DNA from: Isoetes taiwanensis
Lineage: Eukaryota; Streptophyta; Lycopodiopsida; Isoetales; Isoetaceae
DNA length: 64,000 nt
Assembly (NCBI GenBank): GCA_021234155.1
Contig: JAJEKV010000668.1
Location: 57,946 to 121,945, forward strand
Direction of reading: 5' to 3'
Positions 34,554-45,755 of the stretch are shown here, one piece after another. The position numbers and the translations under genes were made by a program. Within the stretch, counting starts at the first letter, position 1. The number at the start of each line of letters is the position of its first letter. Under the pieces are notes generated by a model. It ran no database searches. It was not told the origin of the DNA and saw only the letters and a list, made by a program, of their open reading frames with translations.

Positions 34554-37500
34554 ATGGAAGAATTTATGCCCATTCTTTATCCTGAGTACGGATTCAGTAG
34601 CCCTTACAAACAAAAACGGCACAATATCTCCAAAATAGCTCCTGATTCTGGCCCTTTGATTGGTTCCTGCAGTGTGCAGAAGAGTTTTATTGGTTCTGGT
34701 AATGGTATGGATGGAAATACTCTGGGATCTGTTAATAAGAAGGTATCTGCTCTTTCTAACAATGGATTAGAAGGCCTCGCTAATTTTGATATCGGATATG
34801 GGTCTGGAAGTCCGATCAGTGCCGAAAAGCGCAGAAGTAGTGAAAAGGGTGGGATCGAAAGCGGTACTGGGAATGCTGCAACTTCTAAGTGTGGTATCAA
34901 TCTGCATACATTGGATCAGCTGTCTGAATCAGGGTTTGGGATGTTTAAAAAATCAGTACCTTCTCCAGGGAAAAGTGGAACGGTGAAGTCTGAGGATATT
35001 GATCCAGACAGTAAAGTTCTTCCCCAGCAACCTATCACAAGTTCTCCGGGCAGTTCCTTAAAAATTAATAGGTATGTTTCTTCAATAATACTCTTTCTGA
35101 AGCCTTTCCATCCTACATCTCTAGGCGCATTTTCATCCAGCATATGTAAATTTTCAGGTGAAAGAACGAAAAAAGTTAACAAAATTAGAAGGTTTTGAAG
35201 CACAAGAAAAGTTAACCACTAATCCCAAATCGGAAGTTGTGAAGATGCAACTATGGCATGATTTTAACCCTTTCATTTTGCATTAAGCACAAGCTCTAAG
35301 GGTTAATTTTATGGAGAAATCTGATAATTGATTGCCTAATGCTAGGTCTATTACGATTCAGCCTGACACCAAAGGCACAGATTCCACTAAATACAAAGTT
35401 GCTCCTGTTGAAATTTTAAAGCAACAATCTCAAGATAGGGGTTTTGTAATTCTTCACAAAACGCTAGTAAGAGCATTCCCTCAACCATTGAGAAAGAAAG
35501 AGTTCCAGTAAGCAAAGCATATCATGATTTGGAAAGATCTGGTTCAAGGAGGCAGGACATACAACACAGAAACATAGAAACAGCAGAAAAGGCATGCCAA
35601 ACATGCCCTGAAGAATTGAGCCAGAGTATTGGGGTGCAAACAAATTCCCTTGAGCAGTCTATCAGATCAAATACCTATAATGCATGCTTATCTTCGAGTT
35701 TCAGCCCTAAAGTTTCAGATGGTCCTTCACTCAGAATTAATTCACATCATTCTAGTGGAAAGAAAGATGGGATGTCTAACAGATCTTGGTTGATGGTTGA
35801 TGATATAAGGCTTATGACTCAACCATCCACTGGATCTCCACCATCAAGGTCACCTCCAACTGCTGGGATTACCAAGTTAGATGAGCAATTGAAGCCATCT
35901 AAGAGACACATACACCAAGCAATTGGGAAACAGCAGTTACCTGAATCATCTGGGCAACCTCAAGCACAGAATGACGCAGGTACATCATTTTTTTCTGTTA
36001 AAGAGCAAATTCAGGATGTTTCAAATGCAACTGCAGCCATGATGGAGGCTGTTGATAGGGCAGAGGCAAAGTTAAAGTCTAAGCAGGCCAGCAGGAAAGG
36101 CTTTGAACCAAAACCAGATGAACAGTTGAGGCCATCCAGTCCTTGGCAAAGACACATAAATGTTCAAACAATTAAAAAAGAACCAGTGGAAGATTTGAAG
36201 TTACCATCCCAACCCCGCTCACGGACTGAGGTTTGTGACTTTACCGCTGCAGAGGAAGAGCAAATTCAGGGTATCTCAAATGCAAGTGCAGCCATGATGG
36301 AGGCTGTTGATAGGGCAGAGGCTAAACTAAAGTCTGCAAGAGAGAAAAGGGAAGGGAAGGGCACAGTTCCCATGCAAAAGGGAAAAGAAGCAAATACAAG
36401 TAGAAAGGAGGAGAACAGAGAAGTGAGAGATGGAAAAAGAGATGGGAAAAGAGTAGATAGTGACACACATGTGGACACTGTAGGAAGTGATAAAGAAGCA
36501 GTTGAAAGGGCATCCCATGAACTAAGGGAAAGAGCTCTTAAGAAGGCTGCCGAAAGAGTTGCTGCTGAAGCTCAGGAGAAACTAAGAGCTGCATCAGTTA
36601 GAGGAGCAGAGGAGAGTGAGAGGGAGCACCAGAAGATGCATGTTCAAGTGGGAAAGCAGAGCAGAGATGCATCTACAAGACAGAAAAAATCCCTCATTGG
36701 TAAATTCATGTATGTTTGTGATGTGCTGAGACTTCTTTCTTAGGCCTGAATCAGTTTGTTCCAAATTCAGAATAGGGCTGAAGGACATTGCTCTGAAGTG
36801 CAAGGTGGAAATCAAACTGGTGGAAAACCAATCTCAGGCACTGCACAATCTGGTGGGCATATAATCTCATTCAAGTTAACAAGAGGATTTTTGCTACTTC
36901 AATCTATTGTATGACATTATCAAATGTTCGCTTTGCTGCATCAGAATATGAACCTTCTGAGGGGCACGAGGCTAAGTCTGGGAAACAACATCGTCATTTA
37001 GAAGCGGCGGTATATACTAGACACTTAATTAGTTTAGGTTATAACTTTGTTATTCAAGATTAGAAAAAGATAGCCATGAAAAAAAGACAGCTTTGCCAAT
37101 CCTACACTATCATGGGTATTGCATTTTCTACTTTGATGTGAAAGTTTTAACATAATGATACATTAGATATTGTGCGTATTTTCACCAAGTTCTAAAGTAT
37201 GAGAAGCCAGGTTTTGACAAATTCTTATGCTTGCATCTTGTAAGATTTAATTTGTATTGGCGGAGATGCTGAATATTTACTTACAGGCTAAAAGCACTTG
37301 AAGAAAAAAAAACGAACGGGATATGAATGCTCAACATGAACAAGAAGAGAGAATTGTGAGTCTCAGCACACCAGCTTTTCTTGCCTTATTTGTGTCTCCC
37401 TTTCTTTCTGCATCATTGCTAACAATTCCATTTCTCTGTTACAGAGAGCATCTGAAATGTTAGATGGCAACATTAGGCAGTGGGTAGCTGGTAAAGAAGG

Positions 37501-37912
37501 AAATGTGCGTGCATTACTGTCAACGTTGCACCAGGTGTGTTTTCTTAGGACAGCATGCTTCTATTGTCTTATCCAATCCAAGCTGAGATTTTTCAGCTGT
37601 AACAGATACTTTGGGCAGAATGTGGATGGCAACCAGTTCTGCTGAGTGACCTCTGCAGTGGATCTGATGTGAAGAAGGCATACAGGAAGGCTACCTTATG
37701 TCTTCACCCAGATAAAGTTCAACAAAAAGGAGCTACATTGCATCAAAAATACATTGCTGAAAAAATATTCAATCTATTGAAGGTAATTAGCTGAGTGTAG
37801 ATGCTAATGTTTGTCCTGCTATTATGTTGCCAAGTATGCTTTGTCAGTGCTGAACATCACCTCGTATGTACAGGATGCTTGGAAGAAGTTTGAGTCCACG
37901 GAACTCTTTTGA
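34554..37912 (+). CDS. Auxilin-like J-domain protein (clathrin uncoating cofactor)
   Basis: Plant auxilin-like proteins bind clathrin coats and use a C-terminal J domain to recruit Hsc70 for uncoating. Exon 1 (34554-35071) begins '[19 protein letters not shown]' and is Gly/Ser-rich. A long exon region (about 35158-36699) holds the Pro-rich '[13 protein letters not shown]' and two copies of a charged '[16 protein letters not shown]' module. Later exons are about 36744-37009 (the splice structure within this span is not resolved), 37287-37355, 37445-37534 ('[15 protein letters not shown]'), 37606-37782 (J domain: '[11 protein letters not shown]', '[16 protein letters not shown]' with HPD at 37705-37713) and 37874-37912 ('[12 protein letters not shown]', then TGA). 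The J region is intact. Frame breaks occur near the exon 1-2 junction, at about 35240-35270, near 35438 (GGGGTTTTG), at about 36770 and at the A-run near 37305. The gene is probably real; the breaks may be assembly indels or decay. Confidence 0.88.
35880..36335 (+). repeat. Internal module duplication in the auxilin-like gene
   Basis: Two in-frame copies of an approximately 80-90-residue module. Both start 'DEQL(K/R)PS', pass through 'RHI' and 'EEQIQ', and end '[16 protein letters not shown]' (the latter at about 36037-36081 and 36290-36335). The DNA of the helix block is nearly identical between copies, so the duplication is fairly recent or kept homogeneous. Confidence 0.85.
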
Positions 37913-38629
37913 TACGGATATCAAAAGTTGAATTTTGTAGCACGTTAATCTGATCTTAGTATCTTGGTTAAATTCATTTCGGGTGCCAAAGCTAGGGTGC
38001 TCTGTATATAGTATGCAGATTTCGAGGTGGTGACATTCAATTGAAATGTCAAAAGGAAGGAAATTTGATGGTTTCAAAGGAAACATCTCTCCTTTTTTCC
38101 TGCCGTTTGTGAATTTTTCTGGATTTTATTGATGTAGAATAATTTTGGTGTTCATCTCATAACTACTAAATTGTGTGATTTTGCAACTTAGACTAGGTCA
38201 AGCAATATAATTTATTGAAACAGAAAGTAGAACTTCTCAAATGCGGTAACGATCCAGTTGTTAAACTGCATAATATGACAATTTAAAGCCAGCCCCAACA
38301 TGTCGTCACTCTTGTTTAATACTACTGTCAGAGCCTAAATATGCTCTGCCACCAATTTTAATTACTTGCACAAAGACGTTTTCTCCGTGAGTCATCTGTG
38401 GAATGGCGAATAGCCTTACGCTACGTTCGCTCACATTGCCAAAGAGAATGCTTTCTAAGAAATCAGACGTTAGGCCATGCGTCCCTCAGAATAATTATGA
38501 GCCCTGGTTTAACCGATCCATTCCGCATCCGCTGTCTTTTCTGCTCCATCAAATGGTTCTACCTTTCTGTGCTTCCATGCTGCAATGTTCGCTTCCTTTC
38601 TTTGGAGCAGCCGCCAAGTTTTCGAATTT
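37913..38629. other. Region 3' of the auxilin-like gene
   Basis: Presumed 3' UTR and intergenic sequence. No gene was seen. Confidence 0.55.
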
Positions 38630-38728
38630 TTTTTTTTGGGGTTGCCTAGGGGGGCAAAACCCTTGCTCACATGGGTTTTTGGCATATTTCGAGTATACGT
38701 TGGCATATGCTTAGAATATACCAAAAAA
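38630..38728 (+). repeat. Dispersed repeat R1, copy 2
   Basis: TTTTTGGGGTTGCC, a G-run, AAAACCCTTGCTCA, ATGGGTTT, GGCATATTTCGAGTATA and GGCATATGCTTAGAATATA, matching the copies at 9583-9683 (reverse) and 43733-43829 in the same block order. Confidence 0.8.
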
Positions 38729-40838
38729 TCGTTCCAAACCGGCTGTTGCCCGGCAAATTAGCGGTCAGGTCCTCTGCCGGTCGGTGCTGTTCTAACTGCC
38801 TAACCCAGTTTGATGCTGTAGGATCAAGCTTCTATGTTTTATGCAAGGCGAACTGGAGCTTCACAGATGATCTTCTCGGTAACCGAGATCCTGCCGTTTT
38901 CCTTCCCCAAGCTCCAGCAGCTTCCAAGGCAAGCCATTGTCATCTTGCTTGTTCTGAACATCTTCTTTTTTATTTTGGTAAGGGGTTGGGGAATGTGCCT
39001 GTGCAGCCGCATGGAACGCCGGATGGAACGCCGCATGCGGCGTTCCCTTCTCCCCTGGCGGGACGCAAATGCAAATTTGAATTCGCAGCCCCACATCTTT
39101 CAATGCTAAGCCATCTCTCAATCTCTGCATTCAGATTCCGAATCTCGAAGCCCGAGTTTTCAGCGGCTTCGTGCCGAGGATTTGGGCGTTCGAGAATGTA
39201 AGAGGGCGGGTTTGGATCTTGAGATGGTGTTGGGTGTTGGAGCTTGGAGGTCTTGACGGCTTCCAAGATTTTGCTCATCTCTTTGCGTTTGTATCTCTCA
39301 CAACCTTTCTTGGGAATTTCCGAGGCAAGTCCCGTCTTAGGGTTCGGCTTTGATAAGATCAGTCTTTGTCTTTGTGGAACCCGGCGGGTGCATTTAGATT
39401 CTCCTTCTATTTTATTTTTTGTCATGCCTTAAGCTTTATTTTCCTTTGTCAAAACATGCATGATCCATCCTGGGAGGCAAAAAAAAATTTGAAAGATTGG
39501 AGCTTTGCATCAAGACACGCCAAGAATCGGTAGAACGGGGTTGAGTTTTTTATTGAAGCATTCATGGATTGAGTTTCGTTTGAGTTTCTAAAGGGCGTGT
39601 ATTCATTTTAAAGTTAGATCGTTCATCATATTAAGGAGTTTGTATCATTTCGGGAGTCCATGCACACTTGTCATTTGAGACAATTATTGTTCCAGTATGC
39701 GCATTCAAGTATATGCATTCAAAGGATCTAATCGCATGTCAGGCACAAGTATAACCTCTTGCGTTTTTTTTTTTTCACATCCTAATTTCAAATTTACAGG
39801 TTATCAATATCTGCGAGAAGCCAACATATCTGCGTAGAAGACCCTCTTATCTTCGGACCTTGCATAAGCCATATTTAGGCGTAGAATTCCATATCGGTAT
39901 AGCGACTCCAACCATAAGTTTACATCATCGTTAGCATTCAAGCATCTAGTCAGAACCTCCAGTACCGTTTAAGAAAGAGACCATATTTATATCCCGGAGT
40001 TGATTTACCTATGTGATTTTCTTGCTCCTTACTTGGATATGCCAGTATGTGGCATGCAATTTTCAGAATAAAGGAATGTTATTTTCTCGAACTTAGCTTC
40101 TCTACTTACAGAGAAGGAAATGTTGGGCACTTTGGTAACTTGATTTCATATTTGGTTGACAAGTATAAGGTATGTGCTATAATTGAAATGCTAGGAGTTG
40201 TTGACTCTTAAAAGCCATTTGATGCTAACTATAGACCAGTATTATGGGCAGAGTTGGTGATCGGTAATCATTTTCCTTTGTATCGTGAAGTTAGCTACAC
40301 CACTCACAACACATAAAAGCAATAGCGATGCGGGTTTTGGTGTATGCAATGCGCATCGGTGTTATCCAGAGTAGTTTTGTATTGGAGGTGATGAAAAGCC
40401 GTGGTCATTGATTTATTTGCAATCTTGCTGATTTGTACTATTAAGACACTACATGTTCAAGGTTATCTCTTTAATCCTTTGAAATTTATACTTTAATTGG
40501 CCAATAGGCTCAATGTCTCATGTGTGTGTGTGAACAACGATTATATGTTTTAAATGTGGACGTATCATATGCTAAATGCTCCAATATCTTCTATTTCTTC
40601 TAGATACGTTATGGTGCCAGATCTGCATCAATTGGCTTTTCCTTGCACTATCCTCTTTCCCCTTTCATTTTTGAGTTTGTTTTTCTTTTAACTTTCTCGC
40701 TTCATCTATCAATTTCTGTGTTTGTAAGCTATTTTAGCAAGATTTGTCTACTGCTAGGGCTCCATGCTTATGTTTTTTCCTGCATTTAAAAGTTTTTGTA
40801 ATCTTTTGTTCCTCTGATTTAGAGGTTTGTTTGCTCAG
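38729..40838. other. Anonymous sequence, locally GC-rich
   Basis: 38990-39200 is GC-richer and contains short overlapping GCATGGAACGCCGGATGGAACGC-type repeats. Overlapping ORFs on both strands there show no family signature. I see no supported gene. Confidence 0.5.
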
Positions 40839-40886
40839 GTCTACAGGGATATTCTGTTCAATGGAAATCGTGTTCAGAGGAAACAG
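40839..40886 (+). CDS. Possible short exon, unidentified
   Basis: A 48-base stretch between a CAG acceptor and a CAG|GTAGAG donor reads 'VYRDILFNGNRVQRKQ', protein-like and phase 0 on both sides. No partner exon was found, so it may be chance. Confidence 0.2.
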
Positions 40887-42709
40887 GTAGAGATCTAATT
40901 CTTTTTAGCTATTGCAGATTTAGAACAAAGGGGCCTACGTAACAAATAACAAATATTGCGATTTCGATTTTGTCTTGAGAGTTCGTCCAAGTAGCAAATG
41001 GAAATCCATTTGTATTTTCACCGACATGCTCCTACCATCATGGGTATGCTCGACCATCACGGATATTTTAAGGCCGATTTTGAGCATCGTCTACTTTGAA
41101 GTAAAACAAGTGTCGCTTATCCGATGCGCTCTAGATATCCGGATCGTGACCATGCGCTTCTTGGATGGACCGGACTTAATGTGGCATTACAAAAGATAAA
41201 AGCCTTTAGAAAGGGCTATGCATTTGTCATATGAATCTCACGCCAGACCTTGAAATTGCATCTGAATTAGCTGGAAAAGACTATATAAAGCCACCTTTGG
41301 TTAACCTCAAGTATAAATGCTACCATTTCTTCATATGTTGCTAAGAACTTTTAGTTTAAAGAGTCCAGTACTGACATTGACAATGCAGATTCAGATGGAA
41401 GTCATGCTTACATGCGGGGGGATATAGATAAGCACATTGATAAGAAGTTAAATAGACTTTGCCAAATTTCTTTCTTTTTTTTTCATATATAAAACTTTTT
41501 TATGGCCAGATTGAATGAGAGTTAGAGCATTTTACAGTAGCTCAAATGAACTTCTCGAGATTTTCTGAAAAATGACGAATTGTCCTCAAATATCTGTCAT
41601 ATTCCATTGTCTTCAAATATCTCTCATATTCCAACGTTAAACCCTCCATTTGGATAGCAGGTATATTGGTCTTTCAACAAATTTAGGTATATTGGCATTA
41701 CTAGCAGAATAAGTTCTGATTAAAATGATGTTTATCCCCAGATTTGCATCGGGTAAGCTACCCTGTTTGCGAACAACCAAGTTGTGAAGGTAAATGGATA
41801 AGGCATGTAATATATGGCATTTGTCTAAAAATTAGAGATTTAAGATCAAAGGATTTTGTTTATTATTACTGTTAATGACATCTTAAGAAAGAATATTTGG
41901 TGCAAGTAGAACTAGATGAAAATGTAAAGATTCATTTGCTTAACCTTTTCCTATTATACTTTGGATGGATAAAAAGGTGTAGTCTCATGTGTAATGGAAG
42001 AAGCAAAGGATGAGAACCAATAATCAATCTTATTTTTCCGTGCAAATGATATTCCTCTTAGAGCCAGTAAATGTATCATGCATTTTAGTGCCACTGAAAA
42101 TGGACTTTCAAACATCTTTTCCCTGAGCAATAAATCGAGAAATATCAATAAAAAAGATGGATAATGCTATGCATTGCCGGTGTTCTTCATTGCATCCTTT
42201 CAATACATAGGCATAGAATTATCCTTGAGCAGAAATGATTACGAGTTTGTCTTAGTATGTAGTATAACTGGGTTTCAAGTTGTGTTTGTTCCTCACAAAT
42301 GCATTTCTAAAGTACAACAATGACATAGGTTGTAGTATTTGTATTTATATCAATATATATTTATGATCTTGCATGTTCCCATTCTCAAAAACACCCCTAG
42401 AGAAAGATAGTTTTGTAACTACTTTAACTTGGTTGTGGAAATGACTTATGTATGACTATGAACAAATGTGACTAGGGTGGGGTCCTTGACATGATTAATT
42501 ATAGAACAATTTCAATGTAGACGCGCCAATTTTGTAAATGTAAAAAAAAAGCATGAATTGTAAAACTGAAACCACCTATTGTTATATTCAAGTAATTTAA
42601 GAAGTTGGGCAGTGCCTGCATCCTGCACATCCTCGACTAATGCCTGACATTGCATCTAATGCCCTATAAACTCCCATTACATATTCTATTTCACACGTCC
42701 ATGACAAAT
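40887..42709. other. Anonymous AT-rich sequence
   Basis: No supported gene. It may be the non-coding body of the Helitron-like element whose 3' end follows. Confidence 0.45.
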
Positions 42710-42738
42710 GCCCGGCATCGCCGGGCACACGTTTCTAG
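42710..42738 (+). mobile_element. Helitron-like 3' terminus B
   Basis: A perfect 7-bp stem GCCCGGC / GCCGGGC with loop ATC, 8-base spacer, then CTAG (42735-42738) and a T. It is the same structure as at 9960-9987, in the opposite orientation, with related subterminal sequence to the end at 49344. The body lies to the left; its 5' TC end was not found. Confidence 0.7.
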
Positions 42739-43732
42739 TATTCTAGAAGAAGGCACCTGAAACTAATGATTTGTTCGTGACTATGTCTTGAAGCATGCAT
42801 TTAGGGGGGAGATATTGCAAAATAATCACCATGACGCCCCTTTTGATGCATTCGCAGATGGTAGAGGTCAGTTGTGGTTTCATGTTTAAAGAACTTCAAG
42901 TTTGTACCTATTCTTTGCGTAGATTAGATTTGTTTTTGGCGGTATGGATTTGGTTTTACTCGATTTTTTATCATCTGCGGTACACATAGGACGAGACTAG
43001 CAAAAAAATCAAAAGTAGAACCGAGATAAAATGATTCTTGGGCTTGAACAAGAATGCTTAGAAGTCATAGCATCCATAGGTAGATTGTGCTAGCCATGCC
43101 GAGCTCACCTACATCAAGCTCTTGCGATCAAGCGAGTATCCCCACATGCATCGCGGGTAAAACCTTCCTTAGATTTTCATTTCGCGACATATTTGAAAAA
43201 AAAAATCCTTGAAGCGAGAACCTAGAAAAAATAGCATAAGGCTTTTTATGTTTATGCGGCCAATGGGTTTTGAACAAATTAGGTCATTAGAAGTAGGCGA
43301 AAAAAAGACAAAAAGCTTATATTGCAAGTGCTTCTTGGGGAAGAACAAGAGGATCAGAGGATGAACAAAAGCACTTCTTGACTTTCCTGGATTTGTAAGA
43401 GAGGGTTTTGAGGTTAGGTTTCTAACAGGTCAAACTTATGTGACAGAGGACTCAGGTCTTATGTATTTGGACATTAAAGAGGGTAATGGTGATCCGCCTT
43501 TTTTCCATTATTCGGCTACTGATGAATCCGCATAAGGGTGAGGTGGATTATTATCACAAAAGCCTACAAGGCGGGCCCGGGCGATGGCTTTGTTTGGTCG
43601 AGCTCACAGCATATCTACATCCTCTGTCCTTTGATGAGGCCGTTGGCGGCCTCGAGGTTCGACTCCCTCGGCCCGCAAACTCTAGCGATCGAGCTTAACC
43701 GGCGTGTGGTTGCCATTGGCGAGACATTTAGG
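42739..43732. other. Anonymous sequence
   Basis: No supported gene. Confidence 0.5.
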
Positions 43733-43829
43733 CCTTTTTGGGTTGCCCGAGGGGTAAACCCTCGCTCATAATGGGTTTACGGCATATTCTAAGTATAAGG
43801 CCGGAATATGCTTAGAATATGCTAAAAAC
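43733..43829 (+). repeat. Dispersed repeat R1, copy 3
   Basis: TTTTTGGGTTGCCCGAGGGG, AAACCCTCGCTCA, ATGGGTTT, GGCATATTCTAAGTATA and GGAATATGCTTAGAATATGC: the clearest copy, showing a near-palindrome around the centre. Confidence 0.8.
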
Positions 43830-45755
43830 TACTCCCAAATCACCGATGCACGTAAAGCGGGTTGCCGGTGTTGTTGAGTGGCCCGATGTGGAGGCTGGCT
43901 AGGCTCCATATATAAGCTTCGGCTATGGAGGTGCGATGCATGCACTATGGAGGTCACACGTGTTATGGCTATGGCACCTTGCCTGTCAAGTTCTTTTTCC
44001 ATCTCCCAAAGTTGGGATGTTTTTGGCAGTGCTAAAACAACATGGTGGTCCCCGGTCCGACCCGTTTGGCAAGGTTGCACGAATGTTGGCGGGAAGCCAA
44101 CCTTAGACGAGGCATCGATGTTCAAGGCAAAGGTCAAATGTCCCCTATTGTTGTAATGACTCTCTTAGGTGGAGCAAAACACAATTAGATATATAAAAAG
44201 TGGCTTAAATCTTTACTTGAATAATTATTGTGATTGGAAATCCAAATTCATGCATTGCAAGGAATATTTGCCAATGGCTGCAACATGACGATTAATGAAC
44301 TTCTCATTGTCGGCATATGGAGATGATTAGGATGTTCTAAAGGATAAAAGATTCTTTATCTAAAGGATAAGGATAGAAGATTCTTTAAAAAGGATGCCGA
44401 CTCTTGCAGATTTTCAGAATTTATTCAACCTAGAATCTCGAGTTTACATCCCGAAACCCACTTGGTCCAAGTATGTCATATTGATAGATAGTCCAATATT
44501 AACTCCATTTAATTTTCAATAAGCATACCTTTGTTTTGGATGTGAATTAGTCATCACAACATATGGAGAGGCCAAAGTTGTGTCTCACGTTTAGATACTA
44601 TCTTCCAAGCACAAGGGGACTAGACTTTTCTAGGCTTATAGAAGATGTCAAGGTAAGCTGTTTCTATGGGGTAATTTTGCTCTTCAAATTTTTCTAACAT
44701 AATATGCATGTTGGAACAATAGAACACACCAGAAGGGTAATTTTTTTTATTACATGCATGTGCTAATAATCCAAAGTGGTGAGATATCACCGGCTCTTCA
44801 AGATTAGATGCTTTTTAAGTAAGGATTGTTTATGCATTCAAGTCATAAGTTTGTGTTAATAAAGAGCTATTGCATTGCAGGAAAAGAAGCACTTTGTTTT
44901 GTTTGGTATGGCATATCAAGCATTTGCAAGTGGTAATACCCAGAAAGATGCACAAGCAATCAAAATATTCTTAAATGATGGGCATCAAATAGGATCTGCA
45001 CAGCCTTTACTAAGAATATGGGACTCTATTTTTAAAGGATAGGCTACTTAAGGTAAGATTAATCAATTGATTTGTTGAAGATTGATTGCACAACTTTGTA
45101 ATGGGGGTTGTCTATTTGAATAGTATTGTATGTGATAACCCGAGGGGCAAGCTACTCTGATGAAAGAGCCAACTTCAATAGATTGCACGACCTATGTACA
45201 ACAATCCTCCTCTCCATAGTGCCCAAATATTCATGTACTATTTTAAAGCGACCCAAAACTCAAAGCTCTTTGCCATGTTGAAGTGAAGGTACTAATTGCT
45301 TTTCTTGTAGATTGGGATGTTAGCTTGGATTGGCTTGAGTGAAGGAAAAGAAGCACTTCATTTTGTTTGATATGGCATATCATGGAATTTGCAAGTGACA
45401 ATACCGAGAAAGATGCACCTTTACCTCAGAGTGGGCGGGGCAATTCAAATATTGTTTGACCTTGAATATAGGTCTTGTTGGATGGCAATGACTTGGCCAT
45501 ATCAAGAGGTCTTGCATCTACATATAATAAGTGATTGAATTTGCTCTAGTGTTCATAAATGTGGCATCACGGACTCCAAATCATTGCCTTGGCGGGGCCT
45601 AGGCTCATTCATCACGTATTCAAAAACATATAACCTAAATTTTTGAACAAACACCATAAATGTATTGTCCGAGAAAGTCTAACATAGATCAATCTAAAAG
45701 TTCCAAAGATAACCTACTCTTTCCTATGCAACAAAATAAGTTACATAGTTATCTT
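43830..45755. repeat. Anonymous sequence with an approximately 77-bp direct repeat
   Basis: 44881-44959 and 45345-45420 share GGAAAAGAAGCACTT, TTTTGTTTG.TATGGCATATCA, TTTGCAAGTG and GAAAGATGCAC at a distance of about 464 bases. No gene was seen. Confidence 0.65.

Noticed and set aside
38398-39432. Many overlapping ORFs of 60-176 codons on both strands
   Set aside because: They arise from a locally GC-richer patch with short repeats; compositions are Arg/Pro/Ser-skewed and no frame has a motif or splice support.
43600-43690. GGTTCGACTCCC resembling a tRNA T-loop
   Set aside because: No matching acceptor stem, D-loop or anticodon arm at the required spacing.
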